64,000 nucleotides of DNA, from positions 248,001-312,000 of the forward strand of contig NZ_VUMZ01000001.1 in assembly GCF_009695915.1 (NCBI RefSeq), in the 5' to 3' direction. Position 1 is the first letter of the stretch. Each line of letters opens with the position of its first letter. This DNA is from Hornefia butyriciproducens (lineage in GTDB: Bacteria > Bacillota > Clostridia > Peptostreptococcales > Anaerovoracaceae). The notes below the pieces were generated by a model, which saw nothing but the letters and a program-made list of their open reading frames with translations, did not search any database and had not been told where the DNA came from. The position numbers were made by a program, and so were the translations under genes. Shown one piece after another: positions 53,789 through 63,600 of this stretch.

Positions 53789-54804
53789 GTATCAGATTAG
53801 CAATTAATGGTTTCGGACGTATCGGCAGACTCGCATTTCGTAAGGTATGGGCGGACGACAGCTTCGAAGTCGTCGCGATCAACGATCTGACCAAGCCGGA
53901 AATGCTGGCTTATCTGCTGAAGTACGACACCGTTCAGGGCGGTTATCACGGACACACCGTCGAGTATGACGACGATTCCATCACCGTGGACGGCAGGAAG
54001 ATTACAATTTACAAGGAAGCTGACGCGAAGAACCTGCCCTGGAAGGATCTGAATGTCGATATCGTTCTGGAATGCACAGGCTTCTACACCTCCAAGGCCA
54101 AGGCTCAGGCTCACATTGACGCCGGCGCAAAGAAGGTCTTGATCTCTGCTCCTGCCGGAAACGATATTCCGACGATCGTATTCGGTACCAATCATGAGAC
54201 TCTGACCCCGGAAGACAACATCGTTTCCGGTGCCTCCTGCACCACGAACTGCCTGGCGCCGATGGCGAAGGCTCTGAACCAGTACAGAGAGGTCAGAACA
54301 GGATTCATGACCACGATTCACGCCTACACCGGCGATCAGATGATTCTGGACGGACCGCAGAGAAAAGGCAATCTGAGAAGATCCAGAGCCGGCGCGCAGA
54401 ACATCGTACCGACAAGCTCCGGCGCCGCCAAGGCGATCGGTCTGGTCATCCCCGAACTGGACGGCAAACTGATCGGCTCCGCACAGAGAGTTCCGGTTCC
54501 CAGCGGATCCATCACCATCCTGGACGCAACTCTGAAGGACATGACCGACAGCGTATCCGTGGAAGGCATCAACGAGGCCATGAAAGCCGCTTCCAATGAT
54601 TCCTTCGGCTACACTGAGGATGAAATCGTTTCCAGCGACACCATCGGCATGAGCTACGGCTCCCTGTTCGATGCGACCCAGACCCTCGCTCAGAAATGCG
54701 GAACCCATATCTACGAGGTAAGAGTCGTCTCCTGGTACGACAACGAAATGTCCTACGTAAGCCAGCTGATCAGAACTCTGGATTACATGGCGACTCTGAA
54801 ATAA
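53785..54804 (+). CDS. gapA: Glyceraldehyde-3-phosphate dehydrogenase
   Basis: A 339-residue GAPDH with [15 protein letters not shown] (NAD site) and the catalytic [13 protein letters not shown] (Cys152), then [14 protein letters not shown] and YDNEMSY. Asp33/34 at the end of the second strand fits NAD preference. The ATG overlaps the ptsI stop (ATGA, 53785-53788) with GGAGG upstream, giving translational coupling of a PTS enzyme to a glycolytic enzyme. No pgk or tpiA follows; a terminator does. Confidence 0.96.
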
Positions 54805-54840
54805 CAGCCGCCGGTCATCACCGGACATTAATCAAAACAA

Positions 54841-54899
54841 AAACTCAGGCAAATACTGCGGGTGCTGCTCACAGATATTGCCTGAGATTTTTATTTTTT
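54841..54899 (+). terminator. Terminator of the fructose-gapA operon
   Basis: CTCAGGCAA-ATA (54844-54855) pairs with TAT-TTGCCTGAG (54876-54886), followed by ATTTTTATTTTTTC. On the other strand it can also end the small membrane-protein gene. Confidence 0.8.
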
Positions 54900-54913
54900 C
54901 TTCATCCTGCTCC

Positions 54914-55171
54914 TCAAAGCAGAGAGAGTCCTCCCGAAACAAGCAGGAACGCCGGCAGGATTACGAAAAGGATATCCCATATCATGCTCCTCTTTTTCTG
55001 ATGTCTGATGTCATCAATGCAGTCTTCCGTAAATAACGTTACAGCAACCGCAAAACAGAATAATCCTGCTATCAGAAATCCCCGGCTGCCTTTGTCTGCC
55101 AGATTATATAGAAGCAGTCCGAAAATAAGGATTCCTGTTTTTACCATCCACCTGGTTTTTCCCTTGTCCAT
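54914..55171 (-). CDS. Small three-helix membrane protein (second cassette)
   Basis: An 85-residue protein with three predicted helices: MVKTGILIFGLLLYNLA, GFLIAGLFCFAVAVTLF and WDILFVILPAFLLVSGGL. A charged loop, DCIDDIRHQKKRSM, lies between helices 2 and 3. This is the same length, helix spacing and loop position as the protein at 31292-31543, though sequence identity is low by eye. It lies 81 bases after a secreted-protein gene. Its start region (ribosome site plus first five codons) is nearly identical to that of the permease at 58808 (see repeat). Family not recognised. Confidence 0.65.
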   Translation of the reverse strand: MDKGKTRWMVKTGILIFGLLLYNLADKGSRGFLIAGLFCFAVAVTLFTEDCIDDIRHQKKRSMIWDILFVILPAFLLVSGGLSLL

Positions 55172-55187
55172 TCAAGATTCCTTTCAG
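55156..55187. repeat. 32-bp direct repeat: start region of the small membrane gene
   Basis: Matches 58793-58824 at 30 of 32 positions. It covers the ribosome site GAAAGGA and the codons MDKGK of both this gene and the permease. Confidence 0.8.
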
Positions 55188-55252
55188 AAACTATTGATGT
55201 TCTCTCCCTAATGCGCGTTGTTTGATGCGCAGCCAGCATTATTGTGGTTTGA

Positions 55253-55918
55253 TTAGTAAGTAGTACAGCCACATGCTTCGCTTATTGTAACATAAATAAC
55301 ACCGCCACCTTGGTGTTTTTTTATTTTCTTATGCCGCATGGTAAATTTCAATCCATGTTTAGAGTATTTTTTTGGTAAATAGTCATTTATCATCTGCATC
55401 AAATACGCAACGGCAGATGCTGCATTTGCAGCAATTGCTGAAAACCCTACAAAAACCATGGCCCATGCTATTAATGCAGCATATGTAGTCACAGTGCCTA
55501 AGGCTTTTGCCATTGTTTTGTAACTAACTTTTTTACTCCATGTCCCACTTGCCTTAGATAGCATTACTTGATTAACACTCCTTGATTCTTCACCGTTTTC
55601 GATATGGATTATTTCACCTGTAATACTCGAATAAACAGTATTATCTATTAAATTTTTAACAAAATAATACTGTTCGTTTGTATCTACGTTTACACAATCT
55701 ACTCGTAGTTCATTTGCAGTTTGTGTAACTTTCAACACTGTTTCCATTCCAGACTCTGTAACTAATATTTTATTACTAGACAAAGACTTTACCTCAACAT
55801 TTTTTTCTTTCCCTACTTCGTTTATAGTTGCTGTGCCTGCAAATATTCCTGAAGTTGAAAATATTAAACATACGCTAATTATCATCACAAGCATCAACTG
55901 CCTTTTTTCTCTATACAT
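55253..55918 (-). CDS. Secreted protein with hydrophobic and cationic C-terminus (second cassette)
   Basis: A 221-residue protein with a clear signal peptide (LMLVMIISVCLIFSTSGIFAGT). The middle is polar, with alternating strands (VTESGMETVLKVTQTANELR, YYFVKNLIDNTVYSS). Near residue 145 comes a glycine/alanine helix (YAALIAWAMVFVGFSAIAA), then a Lys/His-rich segment (PKKYSKHGLKF, RHKKIKKHQGGG) and a C-terminal EACGCTTY with two cysteines. The start follows TTGGAGG. It parallels the protein at 31562-32605 in layout: signal, polar propiece-like part, hydrophobic helix, cationic tail. Family not recognised. Confidence 0.72.
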   Translation of the reverse strand: MYREKRQLMLVMIISVCLIFSTSGIFAGTATINEVGKEKNVEVKSLSSNKILVTESGMETVLKVTQTANELRVDCVNVDTNEQYYFVKNLIDNTVYSSITGEIIHIENGEESRSVNQVMLSKASGTWSKKVSYKTMAKALGTVTTYAALIAWAMVFVGFSAIAANAASAVAYLMQMINDYLPKKYSKHGLKFTMRHKKIKKHQGGGVIYVTISEACGCTTY

Positions 55919-56291
55919 TTCGAACCTCCAAAATCAATACTGCATTTAATATTTCTACCCAAATCTACAAAATACTGTTTCTTCACTATGTCATATAATC
56001 TCACCTGTTATGAAGTGACCTCCTGTCAAGTGTTTTCGTGAGATCACCACATTTCCCTTTCTTTAGTTTTAACGCCGGGTACAGAGGCAGAACCTCAGAT
56101 CTAACAGTCCCCAGCCTTGGCCACTCTGTTATTCGTGGATTGGTTACCAACAGGTCAATGGTCCGCCGTGAATCTTGCCGTCTCCTAGCGTGAATCAAAA
56201 TATATGAATTATATAATGTCAACAGAGGTGAGCCGGAAATAATTCGGACCTTAAAGTGCTCCAAGGCTCTGCCTCTGTACCCAGCGTTGTT
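55919..56291. other. Gene-free 373-base stretch: IS110-type end with inverted repeat
   Basis: Contains the ribosome site of the secreted protein and a segment of about 220 bases closed by a 21-base inverted repeat (56071-56091 and 56268-56288). No coding frame is convincing. The inverted-repeat segment directly follows the transposase stop and may be the non-coding end of an IS110/IS1111 element. Confidence 0.55.
56071..56288. repeat. Inverted repeat flanking a 176-base non-coding segment
   Basis: AACGCCGGGTACAGAGGCAGA (56071-56091) is the reverse complement of 56268-56288 at 20 of 21 positions. Confidence 0.9.
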
Positions 56292-56981
56292 TTAGTTGAT
56301 GTTGCCTGTGTTCATGCCCCAAATGAAGCAGGCTAGTTCTCTTGCCACTGCCGTGGCTGCGACATTTCTGTTTATGTTTTTCTGTAATGTCATCCGGTAG
56401 AACTTCCTGCGCAGTCTCTCATTGGCTTTATCTGCGTATGCAACTACTTCCGGGGAGCAGTTTTTCTGCCGTTCTTTCAGAACTACGGATTTATGTCCTA
56501 TTGTTCCCCTCGTATAGTTCTGTGCTGCCTCTACAAGCAATCGCCGCAAGTGACTGTTCCCTGCTTTCGTAATACTTAGTCGGTTCACACTGTCCGAAGT
56601 CGTGTTCTCTTCGGGTACCAGCCCCAGAAACGCTGCAAGCATCGGTGCTTTTTCAAACCTCTCGAAGTCTCCGACCTCCACGAGCATTGACAATGCCGTA
56701 TGTGTCTTTATCCCAAGCAGGCAACTCATATTTTTCACTTTTTCGTTGTATTTTTCCTTACCGGCTAATTCCTCGATCCGTTCGTCAAACCTCTTGATCT
56801 TGTCTACGAGATACTCGTAAGTGATCAGATATTCTGACAGTGTTTCTTTGTCCAGACCTTCCAGTTCCATATTCCTGAACCACTTTACATGTGCTATCGT
56901 CCAGTAGGTTTTCCCACCTTCAAAGCGTTTCCCCTTCCTGAGTACGAATGACAGTATCTGCTGCTTGATCTTCTTCAGCAT
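56292..56981 (-). pseudogene. 5'-truncated IS110-family transposase
   Basis: A 229-residue remnant. The C-terminal half is the Transposase_20 region of IS110/IS116/IS902 enzymes (LLGIKTHTALSMLVEVGDF, LAAFLGLVPEEN, ITKAGNSHLRRLLVEAAQ), preceded by part of the linker (RKGKRFEGGKTYWTIAHVKWF). The N-terminal DEDD catalytic domain of about 150-180 residues is missing: the first ATG is preceded by an in-frame TAG and unrelated AT-rich DNA. It should be inactive. Confidence 0.85.
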
Positions 56982-57335
56982 CAGCTTCTAATCGTCTCCC
57001 GAAAATATGCCTTCATATATATAAACCTCAAAAGTTACGAAAATGTGACATTATTTTAAGAATTTTTATTTCTTCCCGATATAAAGCGCTCCTCTTGCGC
57101 ATCTCACCACCACTATAAAATTCAAATGATCTGTGCTAATTTTACCCTCTCATACATATAAACGCACAGAATACTAAAAAGGGGACAAAAATATTGGGGA
57201 GATTTATTTTTTTCATACATAACACCGACAAGTTCTGATTTCCTGACATAAGAAAAAGGGAAGCCGTTAAAGCCTCCCGTATCATCAGACAATCGCATCC
57301 GATAAGCCGGACTGTCTGCTATACATCCGGAATAT
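56982..57335. other. Gene-free AT-rich 354-base stretch
   Basis: Between the truncated transposase and the permease stop. Apart from the permease terminator (57251-57278) I see nothing in it: no supported frame and no remnant of the missing transposase N-terminus. Confidence 0.6.
57251..57278 (-). terminator. Terminator of the permease operon
   Basis: On the minus strand, GGGAGGC pairs with GCTTCCC across a TTTAACG loop, with a following T-run (plus-strand A-run 57253-57257). Confidence 0.65.
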
Positions 57336-58808
57336 TCATTCCCTCCTGAAATTCATTTCATCAGGTGAAACGAATCGCGTTTTTTTCACGAGCTTATGTA
57401 TTAAGAACAAAGCTACAAAAATCGGCAGACCGATATAAGCGACTAAAAAGCCATACCAGTCAATACCACTGTCGGTAAACGCATAATAACCTTGACCCAG
57501 AATCACAACAGTGCAGATTATTATTGCGTACCAGGTTCCTGCCGGATACAATTTTGCCTGATACTTCAATTCTTTCGGATTGTGCCCCTGAGCCTTCAGA
57601 CCCTTCCTGAATCGCAGATGACAGATACAGATTCCAAGCCAGGTAAGAAATCCGGTAAGGCCCGTTGCGTTATATAACCATGTATATACCTGGCTGTCAG
57701 AATTCAGCGATGTCAGGAAACAGAGACATGCAACCAGTCCGGTAAACAGCACCGCGAAAACCGGAACACCGTGTGAAGTGACTTTTCCCAGCAATTTCGG
57801 TGCCTTCCCGGATACTGCCATAGAATACAGCAACCGGCTGCCGGAATAAATTGTCGAATTTCCACACGACAGAATCGATGTCAGTATGACAGCATTCATC
57901 AGTGAAGCTGCAGCTGCCAGTCCCGCCTTTCGGAAAACAATTGTAAAAGGACTGATAGCAACATTATCTATATCTGCATTCAATAGATTGGGATCTGTAT
58001 AACTGATTAACGTAGCTACGACAAATATCGCGCCGATATAGAAAATCAGAATACGCCAGAAGACACTGTTTATTGCTTTCGGTACTGTCTTCTCCGGATC
58101 TACTGCCTCGCCTGCAGCGATAGCAGTCGCTTCAACGCCAATAAAGGAAAATCCCGCAGTCATGAAAACGCTGAACATTCCTGCCATTCCTCCCACAAAA
58201 GGAGCATCTTTTATCGTCCAGTTCTCAAAACCGACAGTATCAGAATGAAAAATCCCGAAAATCATCAGCACACCGATAACCAGAAAGATAATGATTGTGA
58301 CAACCTTGATTCCGGCAAACCAGAACTCTGCTTCGCCAAAGATACCTGCCGAGAACAAATTTAATCCCAGCAATATCGCAATAAATATTGCGCTCCACAT
58401 GATTGATGAACTGTTTGGAAACCAGTATTTCATTACAATCGCAGATGCCACCAGTTCTGTCGCTACTGTCATTGCACTGCAGTACCAGTAATTCCACCCC
58501 ATTGCAAATCCAAACGATTTGTCAACATAATCCGTACAATAGGTTTCAAAAGCCCCCGGTACCGGACGATAAGTGGCCATCTCGCCAAGTGCCATCATTA
58601 CAAAATATACCGCAATCCCTATAGCGGCATAAGCCACCATGCTACCGCCGGGACCGGCAGAGCTTATCGAAGATCCCGTCGCAACAAATAAACCTGTACC
58701 GATTGCTCCGCCAATCGCAATCATGTTCATCTGTCTCGGTTTCAATTTCCGCTGTAATTGACTTTCATCCTGCATTGATATTGCAGTCGTCTTTTTTCCC
58801 TTGTCCAT
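57336..58808 (-). CDS. Amino-acid permease, APC family
   Basis: A 490-residue APC transporter with about 12 helices. Motifs: LKPRQMNMIAIGGAIGTGLFVATGSSI at helix 1, SFIGVEATAIAAGEAVDPEKTVPKA at helix 6, and a LysP/GabP-like layout overall. It probably takes up an amino acid (lysine/arginine-like by similarity); substrate uncertain. The ATG at 58808 lies inside the 3' end of the M20 peptidase gene (44-base overlap), so the two are coupled. Confidence 0.88.
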   Translation of the reverse strand: MDKGKKTTAISMQDESQLQRKLKPRQMNMIAIGGAIGTGLFVATGSSISSAGPGGSMVAYAAIGIAVYFVMMALGEMATYRPVPGAFETYCTDYVDKSFGFAMGWNYWYCSAMTVATELVASAIVMKYWFPNSSSIMWSAIFIAILLGLNLFSAGIFGEAEFWFAGIKVVTIIIFLVIGVLMIFGIFHSDTVGFENWTIKDAPFVGGMAGMFSVFMTAGFSFIGVEATAIAAGEAVDPEKTVPKAINSVFWRILIFYIGAIFVVATLISYTDPNLLNADIDNVAISPFTIVFRKAGLAAAASLMNAVILTSILSCGNSTIYSGSRLLYSMAVSGKAPKLLGKVTSHGVPVFAVLFTGLVACLCFLTSLNSDSQVYTWLYNATGLTGFLTWLGICICHLRFRKGLKAQGHNPKELKYQAKLYPAGTWYAIIICTVVILGQGYYAFTDSGIDWYGFLVAYIGLPIFVALFLIHKLVKKTRFVSPDEMNFRRE

Positions 58809-60498
58809 TTAAGACTCCTTTCAGCGGCTGCCCTCCGTTCAGAATCAGTTCCACTGCCCGATTCAGCAGCATCGGAGTTCTCTCATACAGATCCTCTTTG
58901 TACACCCTCTCGGTCATCTTGTGAAAATCCTTCCCCCACGGACCGATGTTCATGCAGGGCATGGATATTTTCTCAATGGCTTCGATGGGCAGATCGAAGT
59001 ATTCTCCCAGAAGCGGCATCGACCGCTCCAGTGCCTTCCGGATATCCGCTCCGCCGCGGATACTCGTAAAGGACAGATCACAGATTCCCGTATAGAAATA
59101 TTCTCTCTCATAATGCTGCCGGAAGTTCTCTGCCGCAAACTGATCCAGTTTTTCGTAAAGGTCTGCCACAGAGGGCTCCAGCCCCTCGAAAAATACATTG
59201 GATACATTCGGATAGTAAGGCGGAATCAGTCCGTAGATCACTCTTGGAGAAAAATCATCAATGTACTCAAAAACGAAATCCACGATTTCAAAATTACATT
59301 CTATCAGATCCGTTTCTCCGGAAGCGACCCGCGCCAGAGCGTCTTTTCTTTTTCTTTCGTACGCTTCCCGGAAGCGGTCGCCATAAGCTTCCGCAGCCTC
59401 CCGAAGCAGAGTATCGAAATCTTCCACCCTGCTCTTCCAGGGAAGCTCCGACGCCACCGGTTCCGCCGTCTCGCAGAATCGCCGATAACTGTCGTTCATG
59501 TCTGCGACTACACATTCAAACGCCTCCTCACAGACAGATTTCACTTTGTTCAGAAGGCTCTGCGGCGACTGATCCAGCGTCAGAACGCTGAAGCACCCGG
59601 AAGCAGAAAGCGGCATTGACACGTCGTAGTGTTTCTTGCTGTCCTTCATGTACAGCCAGGTGGGCGGCGGTGCACATTCATTGCCCACAACGTCCGAAAA
59701 ATCCACATTCAGCTCCGTCCGTCTCACAATTTCACTCAAGAGGCTGACCGGGTTCAGACCCTCGTAGACTTTTCCGATATGTGACAGATAGCCGCGGACA
59801 TACACGAACGGCAGGAGCTTTCCCACCGAGCCCTCTGAAATAATTCCCACGTCAGGATTCTTCCGCTGATGCGGCTCGGAATTGAACATGATTTTGTAGT
59901 TGAATCCATACCGATCCTTCAGTTCCGCCAGAAGCTGCACGGCGCGGCGCATGCCCGCGGAAAGATTTTCCTCATCCGGCACCGCAATCACAATGACATT
60001 CCCGCGGAAATCCGGAAGCTGCGCGTATCTCCGAAGCAGAGAAAACTGAATTGCTCCGCCGCCCTTCATATCGCAGCCGCCCCGCCCGAACAGCCACTCG
60101 CCCGATTCCAGATCCCTCCCGGCATCCTCCGGCAGAGATTCCCGGATTCCCGCCAGTTCCTTCTCCAGCTCATCCGGAGAAAATGCGTATTCCTTCAGAA
60201 GCTTATAATCCTCCACGTCAACTACATCATTGTGATGAACAAAGACCACCGCATCGTTTCCCTGGCCTCTCACCATGGCGTAACTCACCCTGCGCTGAAA
60301 AGGGTCTCCCTCTATTTCACAGGTTCCGAAATATTCCGGATGAGCCTGAAAATACGGATCCGCGCCGAGCTCCTCCATCAGAAACCGTTCCGCGTCTCTC
60401 TCCGCCGGCGTATAGGTCAGACTTCTGGCCTGAATGTACTTGTATAGAAACGGCTTGATTTCATCTTCAATTCCGTTCAGAATTCCTGACTGGTTCAT
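58765..60498 (-). CDS. M20-family metallopeptidase, RocB-like
   Basis: A 577-residue M20/M25/M40 peptidase. Metal-site motifs are AVVFVHHNDVVDVED (HxD), FGRGGCDMKGGGAIQ (bridging Asp), and AVPDEENLSAGMR (Glu-Glu). Length and layout match RocB, an arginine-utilisation protein in Bacillota. Pairing with an amino-acid permease supports a role in using an imported amino acid or peptide. The reaction is not known. Confidence 0.88.
   Translation of the reverse strand: MNQSGILNGIEDEIKPFLYKYIQARSLTYTPAERDAERFLMEELGADPYFQAHPEYFGTCEIEGDPFQRRVSYAMVRGQGNDAVVFVHHNDVVDVEDYKLLKEYAFSPDELEKELAGIRESLPEDAGRDLESGEWLFGRGGCDMKGGGAIQFSLLRRYAQLPDFRGNVIVIAVPDEENLSAGMRRAVQLLAELKDRYGFNYKIMFNSEPHQRKNPDVGIISEGSVGKLLPFVYVRGYLSHIGKVYEGLNPVSLLSEIVRRTELNVDFSDVVGNECAPPPTWLYMKDSKKHYDVSMPLSASGCFSVLTLDQSPQSLLNKVKSVCEEAFECVVADMNDSYRRFCETAEPVASELPWKSRVEDFDTLLREAAEAYGDRFREAYERKRKDALARVASGETDLIECNFEIVDFVFEYIDDFSPRVIYGLIPPYYPNVSNVFFEGLEPSVADLYEKLDQFAAENFRQHYEREYFYTGICDLSFTSIRGGADIRKALERSMPLLGEYFDLPIEAIEKISMPCMNIGPWGKDFHKMTERVYKEDLYERTPMLLNRAVELILNGGQPLKGVLNGQGKKDDCNINAG
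58793..58824. repeat. 32-bp direct repeat: start region of the permease gene
   Basis: Partner of 55156-55187 (30/32 identical). In this copy it also encodes part of the M20 peptidase C-terminus (PLKGVLNGQGKK) in another frame. Confidence 0.8.
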
Positions 60499-60530
60499 CG
60501 GTTCAACCTCCTTGAATTATTCTACTATGC

Positions 60531-60620
60531 TCACGATAAGTTCAGAATCAACTGTCCATTCTTGCGATGCCATTTATTTCCATTGAAGAGCACATAGATA
60601 TTACCTTTTGTCGCATCCAT
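60531..60620 (-). CDS. Possible 29-residue peptide after hsdR
   Basis: A short frame, MDATKGNIYVLFNGNKWHRKN to NLS, begins 5 bases after the hsdR stop codon. GAGGTC lies upstream. It could be a remnant of a restriction-locus gene or chance; nothing is recognised. Confidence 0.2.
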   Translation of the reverse strand: MDATKGNIYVLFNGNKWHRKNGQLILNLS

Positions 60621-60624
60621 TAGG

Positions 60625-63600
60625 TTAGACCTCCTTCTTTGTTCTGTATGGTGCAGTTTCCTCCGCTACCATCTGTAAATCCTGGGCTTTATTGCTGAAA
60701 TCCTCGGCATAGCTAACTACCTGACGCTCCATATCGTTATTGTCCGTCCACAACTCACACTGAAGCATTACTGTGGCAACAGCATCATCCATGCCTTCTG
60801 GCGGGTATTTATGTTTCTTTAATAGTCTCTTAATCATCATGCGCATCTTAGCGCGTGCAGAATCACGTTTCTGCCAATCGACAGATCGATTCTTGCGCAG
60901 CGCATCTGTGAGCTCTTTTGTTATAGCAATCAGCTCATCATTTTCATAGAAGTCCTTAATCGCCTGCGGCTTGGTAAGAGCATCATAGAACGCCAGCTCA
61001 TCTTCAGAGAGACCAAGCTCATCTCCTGCATCGTGAGCCTCTCGGATTTGCTGTGCCATTTTCAGGAGTTCTTCGATGACTTCCTCATTGGTAAGCATTC
61101 CGTTCAGATACCGGTTCATAACGCCCTGTATTATTTCACTGAACTTTTCGGATTTGACCACATTTGTTCGTCTGTAGATCTGTATCTGCTCAGCGATCAG
61201 CTTTTTCAAAAGTTCAACAGCAAGGTTCTTCTCCTTCATCTTTGAGATTTCCTCAAGGAATTTAGGATCAAACAGGGAGAATTCTTCTTTAACATCAGAA
61301 AACAAATTGATAACACCATCGCTCTTGATGCTTGATTTCAGAAGCTCATTGATACGGGCGTTCATTTCCGGCAAAGATATCTTCTTACCCTCGCCCTGAT
61401 TCATTAAGCGCATAACAAGCACGCGGACAGATTCAAAGAATGCCGCCTCGACACGTAGGTCGCGTTCTACCAGCGATGAGCATAGAGACAAAGCCTGACG
61501 CAACAACAGTGCCTCTTTGATGAAGTCCTCGCGTTCTCTTTCCTTGTCAGTGCCTACAATGAAGTTAACCGCACCGGTGATAGCCTTCGAGCGTTCAAGA
61601 TCGGTGCCGTTCGTAAACTTGGAATAGTCATAACCGTGGAATAGATCGCGGCAAATGGACAGCTTCTCAAGAAACTTCGGATACGCAACTTTGGCGATAT
61701 CGGTATCACCATAGTTCTTTTTATCGCGTGCTGTGTAGTCATTCATGGCCTGCTTCAATGCTGACGCAATACCAACATAGTCAACGATCAAGCCGCCTTC
61801 TTTATCCTGAAAGACACGATTGACGCGGGCAATGGCCTGCATCAGGTTATAGCCCTGCATCGGCTTATAGACATACATCGTTGCAAGAGAAGGAACGTCA
61901 AATCCGGTCAGCCACATATCAACAACTATGGCGATCTTCATTTCGCTATTATTGTTTTTGAATTCCTTGGCGAACTCGTCCCTGCGGCGCTTATTTCCAA
62001 TAACAGCACGCCACTCTTCTGGATCTTTATTGCTCTCGGTCATTACAACCTTAACCTTTTCTTTCCAGCTTGGGCGCAGTTCAAGAATACGGTTATAAAT
62101 CTTCATAGCGATTGCACGGGAATACGCGACAACCATAGCTTTTCCTGTCAGGAGATCAGCTCGGTAATTTTCATAATGATCAAGAATATCATTAACCAGT
62201 GAATCTATGGTAGCGTCATTTCCGAGAACAGCCTCCATCTGGCCAAGCTCTTTCTTGCTCTTTTCAACCACTTCAGGATCAGCATTATTTGCCATAATGT
62301 CATATTCCTGATCGATCAGATGAAGCGTAGCCTCATCGAATTTCAGCTTAATAACACGGCTTTCGTAATAGACCGGTCTTGTAGCGCCGTCCTCTACGGC
62401 CTGTGTCATGTCATAAATATCGATATAGTCACCGAAAACTTCACGGGTATTTCTATCTTTTGCAGCTATAGGTGTTCCGGTAAATCCAATATATGTAGCG
62501 TTTGGAAGGCTGTCACGTATGATACGTGCCGTTCCGACCTTTATCTCGCCGGTCTTGGCATCAACTTTTTCCTTCAATCCATACTGGCTACGATGCGCCT
62601 CATCAGCCATAACAATGATATTACGACGCTCTGAAAGCGGCTCTGATGACTCTTCAAACTTCTGCATCGTCGTAAAAATGATGCCATTTGCCTGCCTGCC
62701 GTCCAACCAGTTCTTCAAACCAATATCATTCTTACCGGATGTCTCTGTCAATTTCCTGCAGGTAGCATGCACCGGTTCCTGACGTAGAAAATCCTTACAC
62801 TTAGCAAATTGACCATAGAGCTGATCATCAAGGTCATTACGGTCTGTAATTACTACGATAGTTGGGCTATCCAGTGCTTCCTGCAGAAGATGCGCATAAA
62901 AAACCATAGACAGAGATTTCCCACTGCCCTGTGTATGCCAGAATACGCCACCTTTACCATCGGTTACTGTCGCGTTCTTTGTAGATTCGATAGCCTTTCT
63001 GACTGCAAAATACTGATGATAGCCAGCCAGAATCTTAAACTTCTTCAATCCCTCATTGGAGAAGCAGATGAAGTTTTTGATGATATCCAACAGGCGCTCT
63101 TTTTCAAACATTCCCTCAAAGAATGTATCAAACTGAGCGTATTGTGTATTTTCATAACTACCGTCTTTTGTTTTCCATTCCATGAAGCGATCCTCGCCGG
63201 AAGTGATGGTTCCGGCCTTGCTGGTCAGATGGTCGCTGATGACGCAAATGCAATTATAGATAAACATCGACGGGATTTCCTGCATGTAGTTTCTGATCTG
63301 CAGATAACCCTCGGAAGCATCTGTTTCCTCACGGGATGGCGACTTCAGCTCAATAAGCACAACCGGCAGACCATTCAGGAACAGAAGCACATCCGGACGC
63401 TTATTGCTGTTTTCAATGAAAGTCCACTGGTTTGCTACGACAAAGGAGTTATTCTCAGGATTTTTATAGTCGACAATATAGACGAGGCCGGAGCGCTCCT
63501 CGCCCTTAACGAAATACCGGACTTCGATCCCATACTGAAGATAATCCATAAATAGTTTATTTTTCTGAACAAGTTCAGCATTTTCAAAATTCTTCAACTT

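Noticed and set aside
56001-56264. An 87-residue minus-strand frame in the IS110 end region
   Set aside because: It has no ribosome site or family features and crosses one arm of the inverted repeat; more likely non-coding.
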